Shown here piece by piece: positions 45,830 through 58,639 of a DNA stretch of 64,000 nt. The notes below the pieces were generated by a model that saw only the letters and a program-made list of their open reading frames with translations, did not search any database and was not told where the DNA came from. Positions within the stretch are counted from its first letter, which is position 1. Every line of letters starts with the position of its first letter. The stretch comes from Vitellaria paradoxa (taxonomy: Eukaryota > Streptophyta > Magnoliopsida > Ericales > Sapotaceae): NCBI GenBank assembly GCA_019916065.1, contig CM034238.1:35432402-35496401 (forward strand), in the 5' to 3' direction. A program made the translations under genes and the position numbers.

Positions 45830-46264
45830 TTAAGGACTACAACGATCACCAGAAAATCGTATCTGATCTCCCTCTATAGTAAATAAGGTCAGTCGACTCT
45901 TAGCACAATCTATCATCGCCCGAAAGACTGACAGCCAGTTAATGCCAAGAATCACATCAAAGCTTCCCATGTCTATCACAATCAGGTCAAAAACTGACAA
46001 GTGCTCCCGTCCCGAAGTCTCATCCCTAATAGTGATCTCACAATTCTTACAAACTCGATTCAACACAGAATGACCTTCTATCGGTGTTTCAATGTGCAAT
46101 GGTGGAATTAACTCGTCCACAAATAAATTCAATGTAGACATAAACGATGCAGCAATAAATGAATGAGATGCTCCTGTGTCTACAAGGACTGTGGATTTGG
46201 TAGCATAAATGAGAAAGGTACCTCTCGTCACTATAGGCTCTGCACGTCCATCATTTTGGGCCAC
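45830..46264 (-). pseudogene. Tekay aspartic protease
   Basis: Contains the active-site motif VLVDTGASHSFIA, a CEITIRDE segment, and the GINWLS motif that closes chromoviral proteases. The protease cuts the polyprotein into gag, polymerase and integrase. A stop (about 45827-45829) separates it from the reverse transcriptase, and another just upstream (46265-46273) separates it from gag. Confidence 0.75.
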
Positions 46265-46273
46265 AGTGAAAAC

Positions 46274-47658
46274 TCATCCCTGAACTGGTGTCGTTTGTGG
46301 TCTACCCCCCTTTTGTCCCTGCTGGGATCCACCCTGAACTCCTTGATACTGTTGAACACCACTTGGAACACCAATCTGATACTGCGGTGGCCCACCTTGA
46401 GTACCCCTCTGAAAACGAGTCTGCACTGATTGTGACCCTGCTGGCCTGCTACTCTGTACTGACTGAACTGGCGGTGGAGGTCTCATAATACTTCCATTAC
46501 CTTGCCTCTGCGGACAACGCCTTTGCACATGACCTGGTAGGCAACACGTGTAACAAGTCTTTACCTCGGCCCTATTTTCAGATCCACCCGACACACCTTT
46601 GTAAGGACAATTAAACTGACGATGCCCAGGCTGTCTGCAATTATGACAAACAATAGGACTCTGTGCAGAAACTCCAGTTGCCGCTGACTTACTTGGAACC
46701 ACACTCCCCTGCTGAAATTGCTGAGACTGTGCCCCATGTAAATTCTCTCTCTGCCTTTTGGTGGGTCTGCTCTCCTGGTGCTGAGTCCTTCCTTGCCTGG
46801 CTTCATTCTGTGTCCTGGTATCTGCCAAATTCTTCTCCACTGCCATTGCACGATCAACCAAGGTCTCATATTCATTAAGCCCTAAAGGCACTATCCGATC
46901 TCTGACAGCAGGCCTTAATCCCTTCTCAAACCGTCTACACTTAGTGCGTTCAGTGGACACCAACTCCTTAGCATATTTGGCCAATGAGGTAAATTTACGC
47001 CCATACTCCAGCACAGTCATTGGCCCTTGAGTTAAATTCAAAAACTCGCCAAGCTTAGCATCTCTCAGAGATTGTGGGAAGAAGTAGTCTCTGAAATGCT
47101 CCTTAAAATCATCCCAAGTAAGTGCAGACGCCCCACGAGACCCCTCACAGTACTCCACCAATCCGCTGCAGCACCTTCCAACTGAAAAGCAGCAAGCAGA
47201 ACTCTAGTTTTGTCTTCATTTAACTGTATCACTTCAAATATTTTCTCATTCTCGTGCAAGAACTTCTCAACCTCTTCAGTGTCTGTTGTGCCAGAGTAAG
47301 TAGGAGGTTTCATTCTCCTAAACTTCTCATACAGAGCTGTAGGCTGACTCGCTTGCATTCCTCCAGCAAACATTACAGCCATTTGTTGCATCCACATCTG
47401 TGGGTCCACCATTCCTGGCTACGGCACACTTGGTGCTTCAGATTGCACCTCAGCCACGTGAGGCACCCCTAATGGAACTTCTGCTCCAATCCTAGCAAAT
47501 GACCCCTGCTCTTGTGACACTCCTGCAGCAATGGGAACATCATCTACTGGAACTTCATGACCCTGCCTAGCCTGAATCCCTCAGCCTCGGCCTCTGCCAC
47601 AACCACGACCTTGGCCCCTGTCTCTACCTCTAGCACCTGGAGCTACACGTGGCGGCAT
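46274..47658 (-). pseudogene. Tekay gag
   Basis: The start codon equivalent at 47658 opens MPPRVAPGARGRDRGQ, a glycine/arginine-rich lead. The core follows: FRRMKPPTYSGTTDTEEVEK, LEGAAADWW and FRDYFFPQSLRDAK. Two zinc knuckles of CX2CX4HX4C form lie near the C-terminus (CHNCRQPGHRQFNC and CYTCCLPGHVQRRC), then a Gln/Gly-rich tail. Stops near 47580 and 47420 and a frameshift near 47163 break the frame. The middle and C-terminal parts are otherwise well preserved. Confidence 0.75.
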
Positions 47659-47815
47659 TTCTCTAAAAATTTACAAAAATATACTAAGGTCAACGCCTTC
47701 TTAACAATTTAAGTCCAACAAAACATCAAATTCACGTATCACAACTAAATAAACTAACATGTAATCACATAATACTTAGAAAAATAAAAGACCCACTGTC
47801 CCTAGGTATTCTAAA

Positions 47816-47832
47816 CCTAGGCTCTGATACCA
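47816..47832 (-). promoter_or_regulatory. Tekay primer-binding site (initiator tRNA-Met)
   Basis: On the minus strand TGGTATCAGAGCCTAGG, three bases from the LTR. The first 12 bases are the usual complement of plant initiator tRNA-Met. Confidence 0.85.
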
Positions 47833-47835
47833 AGT

Positions 47836-49464
47836 TGTCACACCCCGGGTTTCACAACCCGAGTACGCGAACAAATAATACATGTTACGCCGTTCAATAA
47901 CTTTCCATGTCCCACATTAGAGCCATACACACACACTATGGAGTAATGTAAAGAAAAATAAATAAAATTCATACTTTAAAGTTAAATAAATGCCTTCGTC
48001 AAAACCAACTAAGCAACAAAGCTCCAAAAGCTAAGCTCAAACATCCTCCCAAAGCTAGATAAAAATAATTATAAATCACCTCATAAACAGAGGCTTATCA
48101 CAATTCACTAAAAAAAAAAAATATTCTCTAAAGAAAATTCTAATGTAATTAAATAAAAACAAACAAATAAATTCTTAATTTCCATGGTGAGTAGGTCCTG
48201 CGCGTGACTCAAATTCGTTACCTACATCACAAGCTGTAAAGGGATGAGCACTAATACCACGTGTACTCGGAACCCTAATAATAATAATAATATAAATGCA
48301 GTACGCCCTAGCAAACTACTAAGTGAAACAATTATGCACAGGTATCAAACTCAAGAAAAAGATTAAATTAATTTATCAATTTGTCTTTGTTACAATTTAA
48401 TTTTTTTTTCACCACACAACACATCAAAGAAAAATAATTAAATTTTCAGGTACTGCTGCTTGGTTATCTTGTAGAAACAAGACCCAACCAATATACATCA
48501 TTATTTGATGTCTGCTTGGTTGTCCCGTAGAAATAGGACCCAACCAATATACACCATCCTTCGGTGTCTGCTTCCTAAACCGAAGCCTTAGGAATATAAT
48601 ATGCCACCCTTAGGCATCTGCTCGTTCGTAGGTTACTAGCCTACTGGAATCAATAACCAACCCCGCGCGGGTTTTGGGACTTTCAACCCTTTGGGTACGT
48701 GTACCCGATATTTTCAGTGCCCCTCAATCCTAAACAAAACACAATAAATAAATAAATAAATAAATAAATTCTATCTAAATCCCTACCTTACAATTCCTTT
48801 GTTTATTTAAGTCTTAAAATCTATAGATCGTCAGTTTCTGAAAATTTGTACACAAATAAGCGAATCCAACTATTTCCATAAAGTAACCAATCAATTAATG
48901 GGATTACACGGATCATCTTCAAGTACACACCAAAGTCATCATAATAATTCATATATGTATAAATATATAATTAATTAAATATTATATATAAATGTAATCA
49001 GTAACCTTTACATGTGTACATGTGTAATCATTGCATATTATGTATATATATTTACATGACTACAAAGTTCCACGTTTTTCTTTTTTTTTCATATTCCATC
49101 AATGAGAGGTTGCAGATCACTTTGCCTAATATCCTTTATTCACCCTTAAATATAAACTTGAGGTGACTTTTGATTATAAACATGATGCCACGTGATGCAA
49201 GGTGATGAGTACATATATTGTTGGACACTTTATATATATATATATATATGTAGGTATGTAAAACAAGACACGACCTTCCACTGAATAGCTCGTTACAGTG
49301 CATATCCAAAGAAAAAAAGTAATAATAATAATAAATAAATAAATCAAATAAATGGGTTCCAGCCCCTTACTTTTTTAATTCAACAGCAGGGAAAGATTTG
49401 ACAACGGAAGAAAATCCAGCAGAATGAAGGACAAAGAAATCCGTCGCCGCTTCTTCTTCCTTTC

Positions 49465-49509
<45 letters not shown>

Positions 49510-49790
49510 ATCTAGGGTTTTTTTTATCAAAATAATTATAGCATTATATATATAAATTAGCAGAATTTTTATCTTTAACAAATTTAATTAATTTCCTACT
49601 CCCCATATGATTAGGAAAATTACACATTTTTCTCTAAAATTAAAAATCTTTTCAAATATAACCAAAAAAATTAATCTTTTTAATTATAATTAAAAATAAC
49701 AAAAATTTCAAATCATTAAATTTAAATAACAACTAAATTTATCAAATAAAAATATCCAAATTAAATAAGAAAAAAAATTGGGTTATTACA
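47836..49790 (-). repeat. Tekay right (5') LTR, 1955 bp
   Basis: TGTCACACCCCGGG start on the plus strand and GGGTTATTACA end. It has a longer CT repeat (about 49468-49507) than the left LTR, while the left has the longer T run. TATAA target duplication follows. Confidence 0.85.
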
Positions 49791-52748
49791 TATAACATGT
49801 TTTAGGTGTGATAATATGTTATTTAAGCAATATTAGTCATTACGGATGACTTATGATTGTAAATTTTGAAAGTAATAGGCCAAATAACCCAAAAATTGAC
49901 ATCTTAGCTCAAATGCATGCTTGAAAGCGCCCTGGGTAGAGGTGCAGGCGCTCAAGTCCTTAGGGGGGTGCCCGAGGTGCCTAAGGGGCGCTCAACCTGT
50001 GTAGCAGATTGATAGATTGAAGTGGTTCTAGTTGTACAACTGACGGTCACCCTTACAGTTAGAATAGAGGAGTCGGGGGAGAGTGTAGGGACCTGTAGCA
50101 TGTTTGGAAACCAAGCCAACTATGTGTATATGTATGTATGATAGAAAAAATAGGGAGAGACTTGATGTTCCGGAGAAGATAACCGGGAGAAGAAGAGGAA
50201 CCAAAAAGGAACCAAGGGAAATCATGTTGGTAAGTCAAACCTTCACCAAACTCAAATTAATTTTGTGGGATTGAAATTAAACACTCAATGAACACTTCTA
50301 TATGGTTTGTTTGTTGTTTGGATCAAAGGGTAAGGAGATTGATTAACTCAAAGTTGGAAGCCTAAAACTAGGTGTTCACTAACTTTGTGGTCAAAGTTTG
50401 AGGTAGGGATTTCTAGCCTCTTACTCGCATATATGAGATATGTTAAGTTAGAAAATGTTGTTATGATGGTTATTTAAGAATTTGGAGGCATGAAGATGTG
50501 ATCAAGTGGTGTGATATAGGTGTATATGTGTATGTATAAATTGAAACTAAGATTTTTAATTTGATAGATTGAGTGAATTAAAACTTGTTTTTATTGACCT
50601 TTTAGAGTCTTTTAGGCCCTAAACAACACAAGAAAACAAGGTTTTGGTTACACATTGGATTTAGCTAAGATTGGGATATAAAACCTTAAGTTTTAGCTTA
50701 AACCACAATAGAGGTCACTAGACAGTGAAAGGCGCCTGGGTTGCTTCATCTGACCCTAGTTGGAGCTGAGGGCACCCGAGTCCCTCAAGGGGGTGCTTGG
50801 ACCCCTCCAAAAACTTTAAATGTGGGAATTTTTTTGTTTAAGTTACCATTTTCTTGAATATACAAGGTTGTAAACTTGCTACTTTACTCAAGTAAGGTTT
50901 TTAATTGTAAAGGCTTGGTTATAGAATAAGTTTTCAAGATAGAACATTAGAAAACTTGTAAAAACTTGAGTTTGGCCATAGAGAGGCGCCCTAGTGGTGT
51001 AGAGGGGCACCGTGGCCCCTGATGCGGGCGTTTGGGTCACCTACATGGGTGCTTTGGATGCTCCAGAACCTTAGTTTTAAGCTTTTTAAGATGTAATTCT
51101 CCATATTTAATAACTCATCCTCAATATATGTTTCATGTTGAGTTAAAATAAGTTGAAAATGTGTAAGAAAATGAGGAAATATTATAATATAGTGATAGCA
51201 TGTTATTGTAAAATTGGATTGAAATTGATATATTGGTTATTATGATGATATAAGATGTTCCTTAATTAAATAGGAGGATAAAAAGAATATGATAAGGTTA
51301 ATGAAAAGGAAAAGAGATAAATGAAAATGTGAATGAAAAAATGTATAATATGGTGACTAGATATTATGAATAAAGAGAAATTTGTGATTGATTATTTATA
51401 ATAAATAGATTATAATCAGGTGTTTACAATAAAATGATTAAATGAGATATTAGTGGTGGAAATGTTTTGATGGGAGATGTTTAAGAGATAAGATGAAGGA
51501 TTTTGGATTATTGAAGAGATATATAATTTGGTATTCGTGGCTTTATGAATGATTTCATTATTATTGATTTATTATGATTACTAGAATATGATTAGTTGTT
51601 TATATTAAATGATATTAATTATTTGATCATGATAAAAATAACTTGATTATGATGAAAATGATGTGATAATTGGATTTGGTATATGTTGAGTTACTGTTGA
51701 ATTTGATAATGAAATTGAAATGGAATGATAAGACGATATGTATTGATTGTGAATTATGATGATATGTTACGAATAAAATGATAAAGGATGATAATGGAAA
51801 GAGATAATAAGATAAAGTAATTGATGCCGTGATACGAGGATGGAGGGTACTGAAAAATAGGAAGGGTACAGAGATTACCCTAAGGTTAAAAGTCCCGAAA
51901 CCTGTGCAGGGATTAGTGTTCATGCCAGTAGGTTAGTAGCCTACGACATGACCTGTGATGTGACTAACCGTGACCCTTAACAATGACGTGTTTTGTGGCT
52001 AATCGTGGCCCTTAACGGCAATGTGTATTGTGGCTAAATCGTGGCCCTTAATGATGACATATAATGTACCCACTCCATAGATTTAAATGAAAATGAAAAT
52101 GCAATTGTTGAACATTGATGATAATGCTAAGAAAGATAATAAGTGGAATGAATGTCAAAATTGTAATAATGATTGTAATATGATGGTACGAAGAGATGCC
52201 TTTTACTTATTTGATTATATTGAATCTTACTATTTATGATTGCTTATGATAAGGTTGAAGATGTTGATTTACTTGTAATCATATTGTATGCTTTTGTTTT
52301 ACATATTATATATACTTTTATCATGCTTCGTGAGCACAAGTGGAATAGTACTCACGTCCCTACAGACTTTGTTGCAAAAATAGATCATAAAAACTAGGTG
52401 GGCATTTGGTGGGATTAAAAGTGGATAAGTTGATGCAGACATTGAATTTTCATTTTCATAAGTTAAAATTATATTTGGAATTGCAATATTATTTTAATTT
52501 AGAGATTTATTCAATTGGGTTGCGAAAGCTATAAAACCTATGTTTGAGTATGATGGTTATAGGATATGTTAGAGCATTATAGCCTAGCAATAGTTGAGGC
52601 TTGGTTTAGATTATATTATATTATTATCTTGTGTAGATGTTACTCTAGGGTGGTGAATGACTCTGATTAGAGTATAGTTAGTCAGTGCATAATTTGTATG
52701 TTGAATCACTCATCCTTTGGGTCACGAGATCGGGGGCGTGACACCAGT

Positions 52749-54480
52749 GATATGTGTGATTTGAATATCCTCTAACAAATAGTGAGTGCATATCAATCAA
52801 CTTCATTGCACACAAAATATGCTCTTCATGGATACTAATTAGTAATTGAGATGAAATTTAAATATTTTTGCACTTTTCAACTAATTTTTCCCAATCTGGT
52901 TTCAAGCATATGCCTTTTTCTTTTTCAATTAAGCACAATTGTTGTCCTGCAAGCTTGTTTTAAGGAATTTTTCATGATTTTACAATTATTGCACAAAACC
53001 TAGCAACCTTGGTAGTTTTCACGCACTTAGGGTAGATAACCTTTTCCTTTATATCATTTCTTCCCAAATAATAGTTATTTTGATAACCACATATTAATAG
53101 GGTGACTTCACTCTAATCTGATCCATTAGTAGCCCTTTCCAAAAAAAATCAACTTTAAAGATCTTAAAGAGCAACCATAGTACATGTAAAGAATACAAAG
53201 CATGTAATAAGATGAATATATGAAAACACTACATCCTGATTTAACTCATGTAAGAAAATAAAAATGATAAATCATAACTATGACGATAAACAACAAAACA
53301 TTACTTCGTGTTAATCTAAAACTTCCAAGTCATGACATGCATGTAGTTAGATTTTAATTCTAGTAACATAGATATGATAATAGCATATACGAGAAATATC
53401 ATTAAATACTCAAGACTACTCTCTTCACTCTAAAAACTCATTTTTTTAGATAAGCTAAAAAATATGCAAGAAAGAAAAAAGGTTTTCATAGAACTACGTA
53501 ACCAAATAAACAATATGGCAAATAGTCTACGATAAAACTATAGTTTCTATTTAATGAGACTCACCTTCAAATTTCTTAAGGGTGTAAGCGACATTCAAGT
53601 CACTCTTCCTAGCCTAAATAGCCCTTATTTTTTGAAAAACTTTTTTGAACATTAGGAGCTTTAGGTTTAGGTCTAATGAGTTTTGAAAACTTATCTTTTG
53701 TTTTTTCTCATTGACTTATTAAAGTGAGGTCTAGAATGGTCAAAATTATTAGTAAGCTCAATGGATTGTACTTATTTGATACTCTAAAATTAGTTTTTTG
53801 AAATTTTTTGTGTCAAAATAGGAAAAGAGAAATGCAAATAATTTGTAGCAATTAGGGCGAATATGACCCTTAATCCCACAATGATGACAAATAGGTACAA
53901 AATTATTGGAAGAATTAAATTGTATACCTTTCATCTTAGGAGGAGAGAATGAATTCATCAGTTCTTTACAGTGCTTCTTTTTGGTGGATTGAAGACTTGC
54001 GGAGATTTCTTTGAAGAATGTCTTTTTGAAGGGTTGGTGACTTAAGGGGACTGCTTTGTGCACTTTTTTTTTTTAAGTAGTCCAATCTAGATTTGTCGCC
54101 CATATTTGTCACCATATCTCCTTTACTTGCCCCAAATCTTGTCAAAATTTTGAGAAATCGCATTCATTTTCTCAAGGATACTTTTCTTTGAATTAGCTTT
54201 ATTTTTGAGGTCCCTGAGTTTTGACAATAGGTCTTTTACTTTTTTTTTCTTTCTCAAGCTTTGTTTTCAACTTTCTTACAAGTTGACACCGAGATTCTTT
54301 GTCAGAATCTAAGTAGGAAAACTTACTTTTGATTTTCTTATTCTTAATTTCTTTTCATAACTTAGATTTTGTATTTCTATATCAATTGAAATCTAACTCC
54401 AAAACAATAAAATTTGATGAGAATTCCTTCTTTCCTTAAGCTATTACAATAAGTGGACAAATTCATCCTCATATATCATA
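52749..54480 (-). pseudogene. Copia gag relic, tandem unit I
   Basis: On the minus strand, traces of a Ty1/copia gag remain: a lysine-rich coiled segment (about 54180-54330), then a zinc knuckle CHHCGIKGHIRPNC at 53848-53889, followed by YKLFAFLF. The knuckle wording GIKGHIRPNCYKL is typical of plant copia gag. Many stops and shifts; no polymerase domains were found nearby. Open pieces are at 53758-54063 and 53966-54163. A second decayed copy lies at 58640-59690. Confidence 0.6.
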
Positions 54481-55615
54481 TTTACCATATTTTCTAGGGT
54501 GAGCCTATTTGCACTCCAAACGTAGTCTCCTCCACTCCATTCTACTTTTTTCATTAAGTAAAATTATAAAATTATTCCTTTTAACTGGTTATTCTTATAT
54601 ATATATATATTCTCAAATAACATAATTGCTCCTTATAAATAAATATTTATAAATTTATATAAATACTCTTAGGCTTAGTTTGGTACAAAAGACTTGCAAA
54701 AAATATTTTAAACTCTAAAATAATTTTATGTATATTTATATTTTTAACAAGCGTATTAAAATTTATTTTATTTTCCAACTAAATTAAATAAAAAGATCAA
54801 TTTATTTCATTTCTTTTTTATTTACATACTTTTATCATTTAAACTTTTGTCACCAATCTCAAGTAATTTAGTAGAAATCTATATGAAACTCTCAAAAAAA
54901 AAAAAAAAAAAAACTACAAAAATAAGTAAATCAATGTATTAATAATATTAACTTTTAAGCAAAAAAAAAAAGAAAAGAAAATTTGTCATATAAATCATAA
55001 GTATCATTATTCTAAAAACCTATTCTAAAAACCTAATTTGATTTTTTTATAATAGGAAATACTTTTTAAAAAAATTAAAATTAAAAATATTTATCATAGT
55101 AAAGTTATTCACAAGCCATAAGTGAATTTTTTTAAAAATCTAAAGTGGTAATTGCCCACTTATCAACAAAACTTAGAAAGATAAAATTATTTTTGATAAG
55201 TTAATTTTTGGTAAGTTATCTTCTCAATATTTTGTTTATAATAAAAATATATTTTATTATAAAATGAAGCTATATATGGCATTATAATTGTGCCTTTGAT
55301 TAAATTTTTGAATAAGAGTATTATGACATTATAATTACTTAAAACATATTACAAAAATGAAGAGGGACAATTATGTAATTTTACTAATAAAAAAATAAAG
55401 TAAAGTGTAAAAAAGAATTAGAGTACAAAAAAGCTTATCCTATTTTCTATTTCCTATTAATATGGTCAAATTTGATATTTTTTGTAAATTAATTCAATTC
55501 AATTATTAAATTTAAACATGTGTTCCAAACACAAATTTTCATTTATCAAATCAAATTAATTCTTTATTTTAAAATAAAATCAATTCTAAGAAACGAATGT
55601 TTCCAAACAGAGTGT
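54480..55615. other. AT-rich stretch replacing the copia LTR in unit I
   Basis: No gene. Contains poly-A runs near 54893-54912 and 54961-54970. Its start around 54660 (TAGTTTGGTACAAAAGACTTG) and end near 55600 (TTCCAAACAGAGTGTTA) hint at a non-autonomous DNA element, but inverted ends are weak. Confidence 0.3.
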
Positions 55616-56762
55616 TATGAAATTAGGAAACAATTCAATTGCAAATTTAATTGTAATTGTGTTTGAATTTTCCACTTTTAGATTTTACAAATTAGAATGA
55701 ACAATAAAAAAAATTAATAAAAAATAAAAAAATTAAGTAAGTCCTCTCACATAATAGAAAAACATAGAAAATCGAAAGTAAGTGGACATAATTGTCAACT
55801 GATTGTGGAGAAAGTTTGACGGTTAGAATTTAGGGGGAAAAAAATGTACTAAATGTATTTTATTTTATTTTTTATGGTAAGAAATAGGATTAGTTATTCG
55901 CCAGGCCAAGTTAAGAATATTTTTTTTTTTTGGTGTTTTCATCAATCGAGTTTAAAATTAATTCTCAAACCTTTTTTCTTTGAACGGTATTAATTCTCAA
56001 ACTCACTCATGTAAACCTATTTATTTTTTCACAAATATGTAAATTATATTTTACTAAAAATTTAATTTTTATAAGAAAATAAAAATAAAAATATATATTT
56101 ATTTTAATATTTTGAATTAAATTCGGGCCTACAAAATTAATCTCAAGTCAAAATAAAATTAGGATGTGTTAAAACGACCTAGCGAGGCAAGTCTAAAATG
56201 TTTACTCCTAATATAAAAGTACTATATATTATGAGAATGGATGGATTGTAAAAATTTTAAAATAATAAAATGTATTTATCATTTTTGAAGGAAAAGGGTA
56301 AACCAACTTTTAATCTATTGCATTTCTTTGTCCTATCTTTTATTTTTTGCCAAACAGGAGTTATGTTCATCCTCTATTCTATCTTAATATTTTTTTTTCT
56401 TTTTTCTCTTTTGGAAAATAGGCTTGATGGTGTTGGTTCTTTTTCTTGATTGAAAAGTAAAAGAAAAAGGAAAAAGAAATAATTTTCTCATGGCCAGCTC
56501 AAGAATAATGATAAAAAAAACTCTGATAAAAAGTCTTGAATTAGTGGGAGGTTAATATTTAAAAAAAAATAAAGGAGGTTAATCTCTTATACATAAAAAT
56601 TTTTAATAAAAATATTAAAAGTTTAATAAAATTTTTAAAATCGTAAAAAAAGTTACAATCTACATAATCTATGCATAATTCCGTCTCTTGTCAAACTAAA
56701 ATATCTAAGCACCATGTCAGTCTAAAATACTAAACAGGCTTGGTGGTAGACTAGGATTGAGG

Positions 56763-56848
56763 GTCCCTTACAGGACATCCGATGAAATTGGAATGATATA
56801 GAGAAGATTAGCATGGCACTTTACCTTTCCAAAAAACAAAAAAGGATC
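56763..56848 (+). pseudogene. Retroposed, truncated U6 snRNA (chimaeric tail)
   Basis: 56763-56817 matches the first 55 bases of plant U6 snRNA with about six changes: GTCCCTT start, GACATCCGAT, AAATTGGAA, and GAGAAGATTAGCATGGC are all there. U6 identity stops at GCATGGC and is replaced by an A-rich tail of about 30 bases ending AAAAAAGGATC. A perfect 10-bp direct repeat AGGATTGAGG flanks the insert (56753-56762 and 56849-56858). The sister site in unit II, near 61298, reads AGGATTGAAG without insert. No upstream snRNA promoter elements are present, so it is a retropseudogene probably made by LINE machinery, not a functional gene. Confidence 0.8.
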
Positions 56849-57513
56849 AGGATTGAGGGGGCAACTAGTGCACCATGCACCAATTTATAGTCAAGTGTAA
56901 ATTGTAGAGTGTTGGATCTTCCAAAGTGAAATCTGGCGGTTTTTGCCACAAACCCAAAAAAATAAATTTCTCTTTGTCACTCTCTCCCTCACACAAAACA
57001 TGCTGTCATGGATATTGTTATCAATTGAGATGAAATTTAAATATTTTACACTTTTCAACTATTTCTCTCATTTTTTTTAACTATACGCTTTTTTTTTTTT
57101 TTTTCAATTAAGCACAATAGTGGTCCTCCAAGCATGTTTCAAGGAATTTTCACAATTTTTCAATTTTTGCACAATTTCTAACAACCTTAGTGGTTTTCAC
57201 ACACTTATGGATAAGTATCACTTTCCTCTATATCATTTTTTTTTTCAGAGGATAGTTATTTTGATAATTGACGTGTCCATATGGCAGTTTTACTCTACTC
57301 TATTAGTAGCACTTTCTAAGAAAATCTACTTGTAAATTCTCAAAGAGCAACCATAATCCTTATAGAGAATGCTAGGAATCTAACATGATGAATGTGTGAA
57401 TGCACTACATGACAGGTTCAACTTGTGTAAAAGAATAAATGACAAACGACAAGAAATAAAAAAAACTATTACGTTATGTTAATCTAAAACTTTTAAGTCA
57501 TGACATACATGTA

Positions 57514-58425
57514 ATGAATGTTGGGGTGTTCACTCACACTCACTGGCAGACCCAAATGGAGGCAAAGCGCCAAGTGACTCCCTTAATTTTTGACATGAAA
57601 TTACTCACTTGATTTTTGACATGAAATTACTAAAATACCCCTATCATTTTAGTTTTGTTAAAAAATTAAATTAATTCAAAATTTAGGTATTTTAGTCTTA
57701 TTAAAAATTGAAGGTTATGCAAAATTTTTTTAACATAAAAAAAATACAAGAAACCTAAGTATTTTTGGTGAAATAAAGTGCATTATCCCATTGCACAATT
57801 GAATATTTTTGTGCATAATATCATTAATTTCAACACATAACATAACAAGTTCTATATGCAACAAAACTTAATGATAATTATATATATATATTTTTATAAC
57901 GATGGACATCTCTAGTAAATCTTAGGTGCTGTTAAAAGGGGCTGTTAAACCATTAAATTGTAAAAATTATATACATTGATTTAATGTATAAAAATAATTT
58001 TCTTTTTCCCTAAAAGCTACATTGCTCCTCTCCTACTCTTAATTCCGGCGTAACTCTTTGTCCCCTTCTTAAGTCCTCGATACCCCCTTAGTAAAAATCC
58101 TTTATCTGCCCCTACACACACATATATATTGACCATTAGCCCATTTCACAATCGATGTAGGAATACTCTAACAATCTCCTCTTTCACATATCGGGCCTAA
58201 TAATCTCTTCTTTCACATATTAGGTCTTAGGTCGGAGGAAGCGATAATTTGTTTCTCCCAGTAGACTAAGATTGATGGTAAACTTGGGCTCTGATATTAG
58301 TGATGGGTGGGCTTGGGCCTATCTCACCCCCAAAAACTAACTCATGAGTAAGACTTTCCCTTAGACTTATATATTAACCACCAGGCCTTCCACAACTAAT
58401 GTGGGAATAACCCAATAGTCAACTA
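57514..58425 (-). mobile_element. TRIM-like LTR element remnant in unit II
   Basis: About 910 bp absent from unit I at the equivalent point (53343). On the minus strand a TAATATCAGAGCC site (58287-58299) resembles the initiator-Met primer site and sits next to a possible LTR of about 120 bp (58301-58416) starting TGATGGGTGGGC. A second, partial LTR-like copy ends near 58172 (TATATATTGACCATTAGCCC aligns with TATATATTAACCACCAGGCC). Short LTRs and no coding sequence suggest a terminal-repeat retrotransposon in miniature. Confidence 0.4.
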
Positions 58426-58639
58426 CTTCCAATTTTAATTCTACCGGCATAGATATGACAATAGAACATGCAATAAATACCATTAAGTACTCAAGACCAC
58501 TCCTCCTCACTCTAAAAACACATTTTATTAAATAAGCCAAAAAATGCAAAAAAATAAAACAAAATAAAAAAGATTTCATACAACTAGGTAACCAAATAAA
58601 CAAAATGCACATCCTAGTCTACAGTAAAACTATAGTTTC

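Larger units (their letters stand above)
40842..49790 (-). mobile_element. Full-length Tekay-type chromovirus (Ty3/gypsy), decayed
   Basis: 8949 bp with LTRs 40842-42789 and 47836-49790 and a perfect TATAA duplication (40837-40841 and 49791-49795). On the minus strand, in order: tRNA-iMet primer site, gag with two CCHC knuckles, protease, reverse transcriptase, RNase H, integrase, and a C-terminal chromodomain, the layout of chromoviruses. Every coding block is interrupted by stops or shifts, so it is not autonomous. I counted about 29 substitutions, nearly all transitions, over the first roughly 870 aligned LTR bases, then fewer, so insertion is fairly recent but not current. Confidence 0.9.
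40796..52743 (+). mobile_element. Solo LTR, family X copy 2, split by a Tekay element
   Basis: It starts TGTAATATCTCGAATTTTTG and ends ATCGGGGGCGTGACA, flanked by a perfect 5-bp duplication CCAGT (40791-40795 and 52744-52748). Without the 8949-bp Tekay insertion and its extra TATAA it is about 3.0 kb. It aligns with copy 1 throughout, including the AGGTTAAAAGTCCCGAAACC module near 51882, the minisatellite near 51940-52070 and the CACGTCCCTACAGACTTTG word near 52352. Confidence 0.75.
52790..56985. repeat. Tandem duplication unit I (copia part plus right flank)
   Basis: It pairs with unit II (about 56986-61450). Matching anchors: CATGGATACTAATTAG at 52818 with CATGGATATTGTTATC at 57009; AAGTCATGACATGCATG at 53327 with 57496; the decayed gag; the LTR end at 55620-55699 with 60209-60272; and the right flank 55705-56985 with 60278-61450. 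Unit I has lost most of the LTR and holds unrelated AT-rich sequence at 54480-55615. Confidence 0.6.

Noticed and set aside
56763..56817. Functional U6 snRNA gene
   Set aside because: Only the first 55 bases are present, followed by an A-rich tail and a target duplication. The usual upstream snRNA promoter elements are not seen.
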